64,000 bases of DNA from Thermodesulfovibrio sp. 3462-1 (GCF_040451425.1 NZ_CP144374.1:186001-250000); one strand, 5' to 3'; counted from the stretch's first letter, positions 18,268 through 27,430 are shown. Notes: a model not told the origin generated them from the sequence alone. Program-made: numbers and translations.

Positions 18268-18874
18268 TTTCTATCTCCTTAAGTCTTTGCTCAACTGTTG
18301 AAACAATATGTTGAGATTGAGTTTCAATTGAACAGCCTCCTTTAATCTCATCTGAAGGCTCTATCTGAATGCTTGCTCTGTCAATTTCAAGTTCATCAAT
18401 TTTTTGAGAGATATAATCATAATCCTCTGGACTAATTTTTATAATGATTTTTTCCTCACTTAAAGGGATGGTTTTCAATGCTTCTTTAACAATTGAAAGA
18501 GTTGCTTCTTTATCAAGAGAAATTTTTGTAGCTACAACTTTTTCTGCTATCTGAAAGGCGAGTTTTAAAATCTGTGGCAGAAGAGATTCTATCTGCTTAT
18601 GTTTAAATTCTCGGAGCTCCTTTATTAAGTTTTTAAAAACTTCCGTAGTTTTTGAAAGTTCATCAGATTTTTCTTTTATCTCCTTTTGGCCTTTGTTAAA
18701 ACCTTCTTCGTAGCCTTTTTTAACTCCTTCATTAACTCCTTCTTTATAGCCTTTGTTAAAACCTTCTTCGTAGCCTTTTTTTATAATTTCTTCATTAATT
18801 TTACTTTCCTGTGGAGTCTTTTTATTTTCATCAAAGGAAAGTGGCACATAGGGTCTAACTTTTCTATGTAACAA
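18239..18874 (-). CDS. fliH: flagellar export ATPase regulator FliH
   Basis: A protein of about 211 residues that binds FliI and docks it to the C ring. A glycine-rich repeat block (KGYEEGFNKGYKEG, KKGYEEGFNKGQKEI), the GxxxG pattern typical of FliH, lies about 35-70 residues from the start. The C-terminal half resembles the delta-type stator domain (KIIIKISPEDYDYI, GGCSIET). I place the start at a TTG at 18874 because AGGAGG lies 8 bases before it. The frame also extends upstream to a TTG at 18934, which would overlap fliG by 71 bases. With the chosen start the overlap is 11 bases. Confidence 0.85.
   Translation of the reverse strand: MLHRKVRPYVPLSFDENKKTPQESKINEEIIKKGYEEGFNKGYKEGVNEGVKKGYEEGFNKGQKEIKEKSDELSKTTEVFKNLIKELREFKHKQIESLLPQILKLAFQIAEKVVATKISLDKEATLSIVKEALKTIPLSEEKIIIKISPEDYDYISQKIDELEIDRASIQIEPSDEIKGGCSIETQSQHIVSTVEQRLKEIENALNSILSQ
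18691..18781 (-). repeat. duplicated segment encoding FliH glycine repeats
   Basis: The plus-strand string TTAAAACCTTCTTCGTAGCC occurs near 18696 and again near 18756, about 60 bases apart and flanked by further similar bases. It encodes the duplicated GYEEGFNKG unit. Such GxxxG repeat expansion is usual in FliH. Confidence 0.75.
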
Positions 18875-19844
18875 TTGCCTCTCCTCCTCTTTTGCCAACA
18901 ACAATTTTGCCTTCTTCTTCAAGTTTTCTTGCAACCCTCACAATGTTCATCTGCGCCTTTTCAACATCGCTGACACGAACAGGTCCTTTTGCTTCCATTT
19001 CTTCTTTAAGTATTTCAACTGCTCTCTGAGACATATTCCTGAAAATCTTTTCCTTTAATTCTTCAGAAGCCATTTTAAGAGCAAGGGCAAGGTCATCAGT
19101 TGAAATCTCTTTAAGAATTGTTTGAATTCCTCTATCATCAACATATAAAAGATCTTCAAAGGTAAACATAAGCTTTCTTATTTCATCAGCTAAAATTGGA
19201 TCTTTTTCTTCAATATTTTTAAGAATTAACTCTTCACTGGTTCTGTCCATCTGATTGAGAATTTCAGCAACTGTTTTTATTCCACCAATTCTTCTTGATT
19301 GCGTGTATGAGCGAAGCTGACTCTGCAAAACATCTTCAAGTTCAGTTAAAATTGTGGGAGAAATCTGGTCAAGATTTGCAATTCTTTGAGAAACCTCTAT
19401 TTTAAGCTGCTCAGGGAATCTGCTTAAAACTTCTGCTGCCTGTGTTGGCTCTAAATGGGCAAGCACAATTGCTATTGTCTGAGGATGCTCTCTTTGAAGC
19501 ATTGTTGCTATGCTCTGAGAATCAAGCCATCTAAGAATATCAAAGGCACTTGCTCCACTTTCAATCTTACTTATGAGCTTTGCGGCCTGCTCCTCGCCAA
19601 AAGCCTTTGTAAGTATTGTTTTTATGTATTCCTCATCAACCATAACAGGAGCAGCTCCAATTTTTTCAGCAAACTCTTTAAGCACTGCTTCAGCTTCCTC
19701 AGGAGTAAGTTTTATTCTTGACATCATTGGAATAATTCGAGCAAGTTCAATGGGATCAAAATGTTTGAAAAGCTCTGTTGCTGCATCTTCACCAATTAAA
19801 GAAAGAAGTGCTGCAACTTTTTCTATGCCTGAAAACTTTCTCAT
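18864..19844 (-). CDS. fliG: flagellar motor switch protein FliG
   Basis: A 326-residue C-ring protein that interacts with the stator and generates torque. All three domains are visible: N-terminal MS-ring-binding part (GIEKVAALLSLIGEDAATEL), middle domain with EHPQTIAIVLAHL at about 119, and C-terminal torque domain with MFTFEDLLYVDDRGIQ at about 226 and MASEELKEKIFRNMSQRA at about 258. The charged torque-helix residues are kept. Its ATG directly abuts the fliF stop. Confidence 0.96.
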   Translation of the reverse strand: MRKFSGIEKVAALLSLIGEDAATELFKHFDPIELARIIPMMSRIKLTPEEAEAVLKEFAEKIGAAPVMVDEEYIKTILTKAFGEEQAAKLISKIESGASAFDILRWLDSQSIATMLQREHPQTIAIVLAHLEPTQAAEVLSRFPEQLKIEVSQRIANLDQISPTILTELEDVLQSQLRSYTQSRRIGGIKTVAEILNQMDRTSEELILKNIEEKDPILADEIRKLMFTFEDLLYVDDRGIQTILKEISTDDLALALKMASEELKEKIFRNMSQRAVEILKEEMEAKGPVRVSDVEKAQMNIVRVARKLEEEGKIVVGKRGGEAIVT

Positions 19845-21353
19845 TTACTCGCTTATCCACTCTCTTAGAATGGCAACAACTTTTTTGGGATTTGTTTTTG
19901 CTATTTGCCTTATTTCCTCTTTTATATCTCTTTCTACCGGAGGAGGCACTGCTTCTTCAGATATAACAATTTCTTTTTTGACTTTTTCTTCAACAGGCTT
20001 TTTAAGTAACTCAATGAGTGGTTTTACAACAAAAAGAATTATAAGTGCAACAATAATCAGAGGTATCAGATATTTAAGAACTGTTTTTGCTATGCCTATA
20101 TAATCAATCCCTGGTTTTTCTTCCGGTATGACTTCAAAGGGCATGCTTTCCACTATCACATAATCACCTCTTTCTTTATTATATCCTATGGCTGCCTGAA
20201 CAAGCTCCTGATATTTTTTTATCTCTTCTTCACTTCTTGGAACATAAACTTTTTTACCCTTTTCTTCTCTATAAGTTCCATCAACCAGAACAGCTACAGA
20301 TATCTTTTTTATCTGACCTGTGGATTGCAAAATTTTGCTTATACTTTTGCTTACTTCATAATTTATGCTTTCCTGCTGTTTTTGAGATTGCACAGCCTGA
20401 GTAGTAGCACCTGGAGCCTGCCCGGGTTGATTTGACAGCACTCCAGGAATTCCTCCTGGTTGAGGAGACATTGTCTTTTCCTGTGAACGCTGTTCCTGCC
20501 TTATTGCAATTGTATCTGGATCGTATTTTTCTTCAACCTTTTCAACCTTTGAAAAATCTATATCTGCAGAAACCCTGACTATTGCTTTTCCTTTTCCAAC
20601 AATGTTTTCAAGCATGCTCTGAAGATTTTTTTCATAGGTTTTTTCAATGTTTCTTTTGTATTCAATCTGAGAAGCCTCAACAAGCTGTGTTGGGTCTTTT
20701 GGTGCGGAAAGAAGATTGCCATACTGGTCAATAACAGTTACATACTGAGGAGAAAGTCCTTCTACACTGCTTGATACGAGATGAACTATGCTTGAAACCT
20801 GCTCCTTTGTAAGGGTTCTTCCTGGCTTAAGTTTAAGCACAACAGAGGCTGTTGGATGGTCTTCCTTTTCTGTAAATATTGTTTTTTCTGGAATTGCTAT
20901 GTGAACTCTTGCCTCGGAAACTTCCTGAAGCTGTTTTATTGTTCTTTGAAGCTCACCTTGCAAAGCCCTTATATAGTTTATACGCTGAGAAAACTCTGTA
21001 AGTCCTATCTGAGTTTTATCAAATATTTCAAAGCCAACTCCACCTCCTGAAGGAATCCCATGGGCAGCCAGTTCAAGCCTCAATTCGTAAACTTTATCAG
21101 AAGGCACATATATTGCATTATCTTTTACTTGATATGGAACTTTTTTCTCCTTAAGCTTATTTATTACATTTCCTGCATCCTCTGCAGAGAGATTGCTATA
21201 CAAAACTTGATAATCCTGCTTTGGTAGCCATAAAATTAATGTGAAGACAATAGCAAAAACAATTACAGCAACTCCTGCAAGAGCCAGCTTTCTGCTTGCT
21301 GGCATATTTTTAATATTTTCTAAAGCTGTTTTAATTCTATCAATGGCTGGCAT
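19845..21353 (-). CDS. fliF: flagellar MS-ring protein FliF
   Basis: A 502-residue inner-membrane protein that forms the MS ring, the base of the flagellum. Membrane segments lie at about 22-44 and 430-450. The first ring-building motif includes LSAEDAGNVINKLKEKKVPY at about 57, and ARVHIAIPEKTIF is at about 147. A proline- and glutamine-rich loop (about 290-325) precedes the second periplasmic domain. The cytoplasmic tail ends with AILREWISE, which binds FliG. Length is typical, and the start lies 6 bases after fliE. Confidence 0.95.
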   Translation of the reverse strand: MPAIDRIKTALENIKNMPASRKLALAGVAVIVFAIVFTLILWLPKQDYQVLYSNLSAEDAGNVINKLKEKKVPYQVKDNAIYVPSDKVYELRLELAAHGIPSGGGVGFEIFDKTQIGLTEFSQRINYIRALQGELQRTIKQLQEVSEARVHIAIPEKTIFTEKEDHPTASVVLKLKPGRTLTKEQVSSIVHLVSSSVEGLSPQYVTVIDQYGNLLSAPKDPTQLVEASQIEYKRNIEKTYEKNLQSMLENIVGKGKAIVRVSADIDFSKVEKVEEKYDPDTIAIRQEQRSQEKTMSPQPGGIPGVLSNQPGQAPGATTQAVQSQKQQESINYEVSKSISKILQSTGQIKKISVAVLVDGTYREEKGKKVYVPRSEEEIKKYQELVQAAIGYNKERGDYVIVESMPFEVIPEEKPGIDYIGIAKTVLKYLIPLIIVALIILFVVKPLIELLKKPVEEKVKKEIVISEEAVPPPVERDIKEEIRQIAKTNPKKVVAILREWISE

Positions 21354-21359
21354 TTTTTA

Positions 21360-21653
21360 TTAAACCTGCATGCGAGAGATCTCTTCGTATGCTGTTATTA
21401 CTTTGTTTCTGACCTGAATGAGTGTTTGAAGGCTGATATCAGCCTTTTGCATTGCCAGCACAACTTGATGAATACTTAATTCACCTTTTGCAAAAGCTTC
21501 AATTGCATTTTGAGCCTCCTGCTCTACCTGAGATGCCTCTTTTATAGCATCCTTTAGAACCTGTTCAAAGGATTCTTTCTGCGTTCCCTGTAAATTCTGT
21601 AATTCCTGCAATGTCTTATTTAGAGTTTCACTTATGTTTTTTATCTCTGTCAC
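21360..21653 (-). CDS. fliE: flagellar hook-basal body protein FliE
   Basis: A 97-residue adaptor that joins the MS ring to the rod. The C-terminal region (IHQVVLAMQKADISLQ, LIQVRNKVITAYEEISRMQV) matches the family. The start is GTG at 21653 with AGGAGGG about 6 bases upstream. It sits between flgC and fliF, as in most bacteria. Confidence 0.92.
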   Translation of the reverse strand: MTEIKNISETLNKTLQELQNLQGTQKESFEQVLKDAIKEASQVEQEAQNAIEAFAKGELSIHQVVLAMQKADISLQTLIQVRNKVITAYEEISRMQV

Positions 21654-21663
21654 AGCTGCCCTC

Positions 21664-22071
21664 CTAAATTCTTAATAAATCAATTGTTCTCATAAACATA
21701 TCCTTATATGAGTTAATCATCGTAAGATTTGCTTCATAGGCACGGGAAGCAGAAATAAGATTAATCATTTCTTCCATTGGATTTACATTTGGATATCTTA
21801 CATATCCATCTTTATCTGCATCAGGATGCCTGGGGTCATAAACAATTCTCGGAGGTCTCTGGTCTTGTACTATTTTAACCACATCAACACCCTGAGAAAT
21901 CTGGTCATACATGTATGTCATAAAAACAACATCCTTTCTTCTATAGGGACCTCCTTCCGGAGTTCTTGTTGAGTTTATGTTTGCAAGGTTTGAAGCAATT
22001 ACATTGAGCCTTATTTTCTGGGCTTCAAGCCCAGTTGCTGCCACCTTGAGAGGTAAAAATATATCCTTCAT
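21664..22071 (-). CDS. flgC: flagellar proximal rod protein FlgC
   Basis: A 135-residue rod component exported by the flagellar secretion system. The N-terminal rod signature LNVIASNLANINSTRTPEGG lies at residues 23-42, and the C-terminal helix has NLISASRAYEANLTMINSYK. The conserved proline-rich segment PNVNPMEEM is present. Start overlaps the flgB stop by one base. Confidence 0.95.
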   Translation of the reverse strand: MKDIFLPLKVAATGLEAQKIRLNVIASNLANINSTRTPEGGPYRRKDVVFMTYMYDQISQGVDVVKIVQDQRPPRIVYDPRHPDADKDGYVRYPNVNPMEEMINLISASRAYEANLTMINSYKDMFMRTIDLLRI

Positions 22072-22406
22072 TATCTACCTCCTTTGATTGCATCTTTAAT
22101 CATGCGAATTCTTGCTGAAAGAAGCTGAGTTGCAGTATTATACATGAGCATTGTCTCTGCAAATTTTGTCATCTCTACTTCTATATTAACAGTATTTCCA
22201 TCTCTGTTTGGCATAGTTGTTTTAGCTTCAATTACTTTATAACTCCCTGTATCGTTTTCAACTGCTCTTTTTAATTCTTCCTGAAAATTTATGTCCTTTG
22301 CTTTATAACCTGGTGTATCAGCATTTGCTATATTTGAAGCAAGAATTTTTTGCCTGTAGGCACATATATCCATTATTTTCTCAAGAATTTTTATTGAACT
22401 GTCCAT
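22071..22406 (-). CDS. flgB: flagellar proximal rod protein FlgB
   Basis: A 111-residue rod protein and the first gene of the basal-body operon. The motif RQKILASNIANADTPGYKAKDINF is at residues 18-41, and the C-terminus carries the amphipathic helix ending MIKDAIKGGR. GAGGTG precedes the start. A sigma-54-type promoter lies about 40 bases upstream, so this gene probably starts a regulated transcript. Confidence 0.95.
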   Translation of the reverse strand: MDSSIKILEKIMDICAYRQKILASNIANADTPGYKAKDINFQEELKRAVENDTGSYKVIEAKTTMPNRDGNTVNIEVEMTKFAETMLMYNTATQLLSARIRMIKDAIKGGR

Positions 22407-22446
22407 TTTTTACACCTCTACCTTTAGAGATTTCTTAACCAGATAT

Positions 22447-22463
22447 AAGCAAAATTCGTGCCT
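22447..22463 (-). promoter_or_regulatory. sigma-54 promoter of the flgB operon
   Basis: Read on the minus strand the sequence is AGGCACGAATTTTGCTT. It carries the -24 GG and -12 GC dinucleotides exactly 10 bases apart and matches the consensus GGCACG-N4-TTGC fully. The predicted start near 22437 gives a leader of about 31 bases with a Shine-Dalgarno sequence before flgB. The gene just upstream encodes a sigma-54 activator, and rpoN lies elsewhere in this window. Confidence 0.85.
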
Positions 22464-22466
22464 GAA

Positions 22467-23738
22467 TTATAAATCTTTGAGTCCGTATTCATTTATTTTG
22501 TTTCTCAATGTTCTCACACTTATTCCAAGAATTTTTGCAGCCTTTGTTCTATTTCCCTGAGTTTTCTTAAGAGCGTCAATTATTAAATCCTTTTCTGCAT
22601 CTTTTATTTTGCCAATTTTTATTGATTTTTTTCCCTCAAAAAAAATCTCATCCTCAGGAACCCTTAATTGTCCATCTGGACTCAGGACAGCAGTCCTGTA
22701 AATGAAATTTTCAAGTTCTCGGACATTGCCCTGCCAGGAATTTTCAAGTAAGTATTTTTTCATCTCCTCTGTAATGATGAAATTTTTTGACATCTTATTT
22801 GAAAGCCTCTTTAAAAAAAACTCAGCAAGAGGAATAATATCTTCAGTTCTTTCTCTAAGTGGAGGAATTCTTAATGGAAATACATTTATTCTATAAAAGA
22901 GATCTTCTCTGAAATTGCCTTTTTTTACCTCCTCCCAAAGGTCTTTGTTTGTTGTAGCAATTATTCTTACATCTACACGAACAGGTTTTGTACCACCAAC
23001 TCTGTCAACTTCCTTTTCCTGAATAACCCTTAAGAGCTTTGCCTGAAGTCTATATGCCATCTCACTTATCTCATCAAGAAGAATTGTTCCTCTATTGGCA
23101 AGCTCAAATTTACCTAACTTTCTTTCAGTAGCTCCAGTAAAGGCTCCTTTTTCATGTCCAAAAAGCTCTGCCTCAAGAAGTGTTTCAGTAATGGCTGCAC
23201 AATTTATTGCAACAAAAGGCTGATTTGCTCTCGGGCTATGCTTGTGAATGTATCTTGCAATAACTTCTTTACCAACCCCGCTTTCTCCTGTTAGCAGGAC
23301 TGTAATGTCTGTTTTTGCTATTTCTCTTGCAATTTCAAGGATTCTTCTCATTTGTGGAGCCTCTGCAACAATTTCATCCTCTTCAGGGATAAGCCTGAAG
23401 ACAAGAGATTTCAGAGTATCCATTGAAAAAGGTTTCATAATATAGTCCACTGCACCAAGCTTCATTGCTTTCACAGCATCTTCAACAGAGCCATATCCTG
23501 TAATCACGATTACAGGAGTAAAAATTCCTCTTTTTCTTATCTCAGCAAGAAACTCAAGACCACTCATTCTGGGCATTTTTACATCAGTTATGATCAAAGA
23601 GAAATCACTCAGGTTAACTGATGAAAGAACATAGGAAGGGTCTCTGTAATAATGAGAAGCAAAGCCAAAACGAGACATTGCCTCTTTTAGGGCAAAGCCC
23701 ATGTCAGGTTCATCATCTATTATAAGAACAGATTTCAT
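22467..23738 (-). CDS. sigma-54-dependent response regulator (FlrC/FleR-like)
   Basis: A 423-residue NtrC-family activator. The receiver domain (1-120) has the acidic pair DDEPD near the N-terminus and the phospho-acceptor in LIITDVKMPRMSG at about 54. The AAA+ domain carries Walker A GESGVGKE at about 154 and the sigma-54-contacting GAFTGA at about 200. A Fis-type HTH (NRTKAAKILGISVRTLRNKI) ends the protein. Directly downstream of a PAS kinase and directly upstream of flgB, it most likely activates the flagellar sigma-54 promoter, as FlrC does. Its ATG overlaps the kinase stop by 4 bases. Confidence 0.9.
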   Translation of the reverse strand: MKSVLIIDDEPDMGFALKEAMSRFGFASHYYRDPSYVLSSVNLSDFSLIITDVKMPRMSGLEFLAEIRKRGIFTPVIVITGYGSVEDAVKAMKLGAVDYIMKPFSMDTLKSLVFRLIPEEDEIVAEAPQMRRILEIAREIAKTDITVLLTGESGVGKEVIARYIHKHSPRANQPFVAINCAAITETLLEAELFGHEKGAFTGATERKLGKFELANRGTILLDEISEMAYRLQAKLLRVIQEKEVDRVGGTKPVRVDVRIIATTNKDLWEEVKKGNFREDLFYRINVFPLRIPPLRERTEDIIPLAEFFLKRLSNKMSKNFIITEEMKKYLLENSWQGNVRELENFIYRTAVLSPDGQLRVPEDEIFFEGKKSIKIGKIKDAEKDLIIDALKKTQGNRTKAAKILGISVRTLRNKINEYGLKDL

Positions 23739-24820
23739 TTCAATGGTAAATAAATTGCAAATTCTGTGCCTTCATTAATTCTACTTTTTACTTCAATTCT
23801 TCCCTGGTGAGCAGAAATTATACTTGCTGTAATACTAAGCCCAAGTCCTGTGCCTCTGTCTTTTGTGGAGAAAAAGGGATCAAAGATTTTATCAACTATT
23901 TCACTGTCAATTCCATGACCAGTGTCTTTAATGGTAAGCCTGACAAAATCACCATCATTACATGCATCAATAGTAATTGTTCCACCCTCTGGCATTGCTT
24001 GATATGCATTAACAAACAGATTTATCAATGCCTGCCTCATAAGAGAAGAATCAAGGTGAAGAAAAATTATTTCTTTTATTCTGTTTTCAATTTCTATCCC
24101 AACTCTGCTAAAAAGTTCCTGAAACTCCTTTATTATTTCATCAATCAATTCATTGAGGCATATAAAAGTTTTTTTGGGAGTTATCCCCCTTGTAAAACTC
24201 AACATATTTTCAAGGGTATTTCTTAACATCTTTACAGAGCTTGAGATTCTCCTTGCATAATCTCCATGAATTCCTTCTTTGAGGTCTTCAGATATCATAT
24301 TGGCAAAAAGCTCAATGCTTCCAAGAGGATTTCTTATTTCATGGGCTATTTTCATTACAAGAGAGCCCATTGCACTGAGCCTTCTGTTTCTTTCATTTTC
24401 TGCTTCAAGTTCCTTTATTCTCGTAATGTCTTTACAGAGAAAAACTCTGCCGATTTTATTTCCTTCTGAATCAACAACCTCTGATTCTGAGACTATTGCA
24501 TAAAAAGGCTTTCCAAGGTCTGGATAAATCATGTCTGCCTGAATTTTTATCGGTAAATCTCTTTTGCCAATAACATTTTCTGCTTTAATATTAAAGAGAT
24601 TTTCACCTGCTCGATTGATTAATCTTATGACACCTTCGCTGTCAAAAAATACAACAGCTATATCAATGCTTTCAATTATGCTACTAAGCAGTCTTTTTTT
24701 CTGTTCAACCTCCTCTGTAAGAAGTTTTACTTTTTCTTCAAGAAGGCTGTAATATTTAATTAAAGCTTCAGAGGCTGTGTTAAATTTTAATAGTGCTTCC
24801 TTTAAAAGTTTTTCCTGCAT
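23735..24820 (-). CDS. PAS-domain sensor histidine kinase (FlrB/FleS-like)
   Basis: A 361-residue cytoplasmic kinase with no membrane segment. An N-terminal coiled coil (about 20-42) leads to a PAS domain (IIESIDIAVVFFDSEGVIRLINRAG). The HisKA motif is KIAHEIRNPLGSIELFANM at about 154 with the phosphorylated histidine. The ATP-binding domain has NLFVNAYQAMPEGG (N box), DTGHGID (G1) and GTGLGLSI (G2). It pairs with the response regulator whose gene overlaps its end. Lack of membrane segments fits FlrB-type kinases that sense flagellar assembly state. Confidence 0.9.
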   Translation of the reverse strand: MQEKLLKEALLKFNTASEALIKYYSLLEEKVKLLTEEVEQKKRLLSSIIESIDIAVVFFDSEGVIRLINRAGENLFNIKAENVIGKRDLPIKIQADMIYPDLGKPFYAIVSESEVVDSEGNKIGRVFLCKDITRIKELEAENERNRRLSAMGSLVMKIAHEIRNPLGSIELFANMISEDLKEGIHGDYARRISSSVKMLRNTLENMLSFTRGITPKKTFICLNELIDEIIKEFQELFSRVGIEIENRIKEIIFLHLDSSLMRQALINLFVNAYQAMPEGGTITIDACNDGDFVRLTIKDTGHGIDSEIVDKIFDPFFSTKDRGTGLGLSITASIISAHQGRIEVKSRINEGTEFAIYLPLK

Positions 24821-24822
24821 GG

Positions 24823-26403
24823 CTAATGAAGAAGCGCCTTTGCTGCTTCTGAAAGCTTTCCTCCCGAAGCAGCAACCTTTTCAAGATATTTTTTATCATG
24901 GGCAAGTTTGCCATACTGATAGTATGCCCACATGAGAGATTCACTGTCTTTAATTCCAAGCTCTATCGCTTTTTTGTAATAGTGAATTGCCTCTTTTGTT
25001 TTTTTAGAAAGATAAAAATAGTCAGCAGCTTTAAGTGATGCTTCTGCATTGCCAAGCTTTGATGCTTCAAGCCAGTAATGAATAGCTTTTTTTCTATCTC
25101 CATTTGAATATTCAAGATCTCCTAATAAAGTTAGAACCTCAGTGTCATTTATTGATTTTGATACTTTTCTTAAATAAGAAAGTGCGGTAAGTTTATCTCC
25201 TTCCTGAGCAAGAATCTGAGCATAAAGAGCAGTTGCTTGAAGATTTTTCTCTTTAAGAGGCTCAAGAAGTTTTTTAGCTTCTTTATATTTACCCTCTTTT
25301 ATCAGAATCTTTGAATAGGGAATCACTGCTTCTGTCCTTCTTGGACCTGTTTGAATCTTCCTTAGTAGATTTTTAGCCTCATTGTATTTTCCCTGAGAAA
25401 TGAGAAATTGAGCTGATTGAATTAGCAGAGATGAATCTACTGATAAAAAGGGATATATTTTAACAATATAATAAGCAGCTTTTTCCGGGCTTTCATGCAT
25501 GATGATTTTTAAAAATTCTTCAATTTTTCTATTTTTAAGCTCCTTATCTCTGAATAAGAAAAGCATTCTCAATGCATCATCATAGTTCTTGTTGTTCATG
25601 TAGATTGAGTAAATCTTGAGTCTTACATCATCCGTGGGAATGTAAAAGTAAATCTCTTTTCCTATTTTTAAAGCTTCCTCAGTTCTTCCTTGAGAGAAAT
25701 ACATTTCAAAGAGCATTTTTTTTGCCCTGATTGTATCGGAAAGCCTAATAGATCTTTCAATGAATTTTTTCAGAACATTCTCTGCTTCTGTGAACTTATT
25801 TGCTTTTATCAAAACCTCTGCTCTGTCAAGGTCATAAAGGGATTTTCTCAGTTTCAGATTTTTATTAAACTCCTTTAAAGCCTCATCAGCCCTACCTGAC
25901 ATGGCAAGATATTTTATTCTCAATAAAGCATTATCTGGCTCATTAAAATCTTTCCTGTCAAGCCTGTCAAGCACCTGTTGGACTGTTTTTAAATCACCCC
26001 TGTAAAGTGCGATCCATCCTCTGCCAATCATTGCCTGCTTTTCAAAAGGTGGTTGAACTTTTTCAAGATAATACTCTGCTTCCCTGAGTCTTCCAATTTT
26101 GAAATTTGTTAATCCCATGTAGAGATTTGCTTCATTAACAGCAGGAGAGTTTTTAAAATCCCTCAAAATTCTCTTTAACGGAATTGTGGCTTCATAGTAA
26201 TTTCCAAGGAAGTATTCTGCCTTTGCGAGACCTAAAAGTGCTTTATCTGCAAATTTTGGGTCTTCAGTAAACTTTTGAAAAAACTCCTTTGCCTGTAAAT
26301 AATTCTCAGTTTTTAAAAAATCCTCACCCTTTTTAAGAGCATCATCTGCACAGGTAATGCTGAAAAATAAAATAATGGCAATGATACTAATCAGAGTTTT
26401 CAT
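24823..26403 (-). CDS. TPR-repeat protein, probably exported
   Basis: A protein of 526 residues built almost wholly of tetratricopeptide-type helical repeats (KAKEFF-like units, YNEAKNLLRKIQ, YKEAKKLLEPL, and Sel1-like YLSKKTKEAIHYYKKAIELG near the end). Residues 1-18 form a signal peptide ending near FSITCA, so it is likely periplasmic or, given the cysteine, possibly a lipoprotein. The ATG at 26403 overlaps the upstream regulator gene by 17 bases; an in-frame TTG at 26418 is a weaker choice. It sits between two flagellar-type regulators, which suggests a role linked to motility or envelope assembly. Function is not known. Confidence 0.75.
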   Translation of the reverse strand: MKTLISIIAIILFFSITCADDALKKGEDFLKTENYLQAKEFFQKFTEDPKFADKALLGLAKAEYFLGNYYEATIPLKRILRDFKNSPAVNEANLYMGLTNFKIGRLREAEYYLEKVQPPFEKQAMIGRGWIALYRGDLKTVQQVLDRLDRKDFNEPDNALLRIKYLAMSGRADEALKEFNKNLKLRKSLYDLDRAEVLIKANKFTEAENVLKKFIERSIRLSDTIRAKKMLFEMYFSQGRTEEALKIGKEIYFYIPTDDVRLKIYSIYMNNKNYDDALRMLFLFRDKELKNRKIEEFLKIIMHESPEKAAYYIVKIYPFLSVDSSLLIQSAQFLISQGKYNEAKNLLRKIQTGPRRTEAVIPYSKILIKEGKYKEAKKLLEPLKEKNLQATALYAQILAQEGDKLTALSYLRKVSKSINDTEVLTLLGDLEYSNGDRKKAIHYWLEASKLGNAEASLKAADYFYLSKKTKEAIHYYKKAIELGIKDSESLMWAYYQYGKLAHDKKYLEKVAASGGKLSEAAKALLH

Positions 26404-27373
26404 TGTCTTTAATGCCAAGTCTTTTCATTTTTTCAATAAGTGTTGTTCTGTTTATGTTAAGATACCTGGCTGCTCTACTTTTAATCCATCTATGCAGATT
26501 TAAGGCATGTAAAATTAGCTTTTTCTCGTACTCCTTTAAAACTTCATTAAGGTCTATTCCTGCACTGAAGGGATTTATATCGTCAGAAACTGTTTTTGGA
26601 AGTAAACTTTCCCCGAATTTTATTTTTTCAGGAAGGTCTTCCACAGTAATAACTCCACCATCATTTAAAACATAAAGTCTTTCAATTAAATTTTCAAGTT
26701 CACGGACATTTCCAGGCCAGTGATAGTTTAATAAAACTTCCATTGCCTCTTGCTTGATCTGCAGTGAATAGCCAAATTTTTTTGAAAACTTATCAATAAA
26801 ATAATCGCAAAGAAGGGGTATATCTTCTTTTCTTTCTCTCAATGGAGGAATTACTACAGGAACAACATTCAGTCTCCAGAAAAGGTCTTCTCTGAATCTT
26901 CCTTCTTTTACTTCATTTTCTAAGTCTTTGTTTGTTGCTGCTATAATTCTCACATTTACATGAATAGACTTAGTTCCTCCTATTCTTTCAAAAGCTTTCT
27001 CCTGAAGGACCCTTAATATTTTTACCTGAAGATGAACGGGCATGTCACCTATTTCATCAAGAAAGATTGTTCCTTCATTTGCAACTTCAAATCTACCAAG
27101 ACGCTGGGTATTTGCGCCAGTGAATGCTCCTTTTTCATATCCAAAGAGTTCTGATTCAAGAAGTTCGGAAGGTATGGCAGCACAGTTAACAGGAATAAAA
27201 GGCTTTTCTGCTCTCAGGCTTTTAAGATGAATCATCTTTGCAACAAGCTCCTTACCTGTTCCGCTCTCTCCCATTATCAAAGCAGTGGTATCAGTTCTTG
27301 AAAGCTTATCAATAAGTGTGAGAATTCTTTTAATTTGAACTGATTGCCCTACAATCACAATTTTATCCTTCAT
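26387..27373 (-). CDS. sigma-54 activator lacking a receiver domain (FlrA/PspF-like)
   Basis: A 328-residue activator comprising almost only the AAA+ and DNA-binding domains. Walker [13 protein letters not shown] is at about 38, GAFTGA at about 84, and GEIG/DEIGDMP Walker B lies near 104. The Fis-type helix-turn-helix ([20 protein letters not shown]) ends the protein. With no receiver or sensor domain it should be active constitutively or be controlled by a partner protein, as PspF is. It heads the transcript containing the TPR protein, kinase and response regulator, so it may be the top flagellar regulator. The ATG at 27373 lies in a perfect palindrome and has no Shine-Dalgarno sequence; TAATAT at 27386-27391 could be a -10 box of a leaderless transcript. 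Confidence 0.85.
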   Translation of the reverse strand: MKDKIVIVGQSVQIKRILTLIDKLSRTDTTALIMGESGTGKELVAKMIHLKSLRAEKPFIPVNCAAIPSELLESELFGYEKGAFTGANTQRLGRFEVANEGTIFLDEIGDMPVHLQVKILRVLQEKAFERIGGTKSIHVNVRIIAATNKDLENEVKEGRFREDLFWRLNVVPVVIPPLRERKEDIPLLCDYFIDKFSKKFGYSLQIKQEAMEVLLNYHWPGNVRELENLIERLYVLNDGGVITVEDLPEKIKFGESLLPKTVSDDINPFSAGIDLNEVLKEYEKKLILHALNLHRWIKSRAARYLNINRTTLIEKMKRLGIKDNENSD

Positions 27374-27389
27374 GTCATAAATATGACAT
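27372..27389. promoter_or_regulatory. perfect palindrome over the regulator start codon
   Basis: ATGTCATA-AA-TATGACAT on the plus strand is an 8-2-8 perfect inverted repeat covering the start codon of the sigma-54 activator and the region of its probable transcription start. It could be an autorepressor or dedicated repressor operator. Confidence 0.55.
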
Positions 27390-27430
27390 ATTAAAAAACA
27401 AAATTTCAATAAAAGTTGCAGATCTTATTG

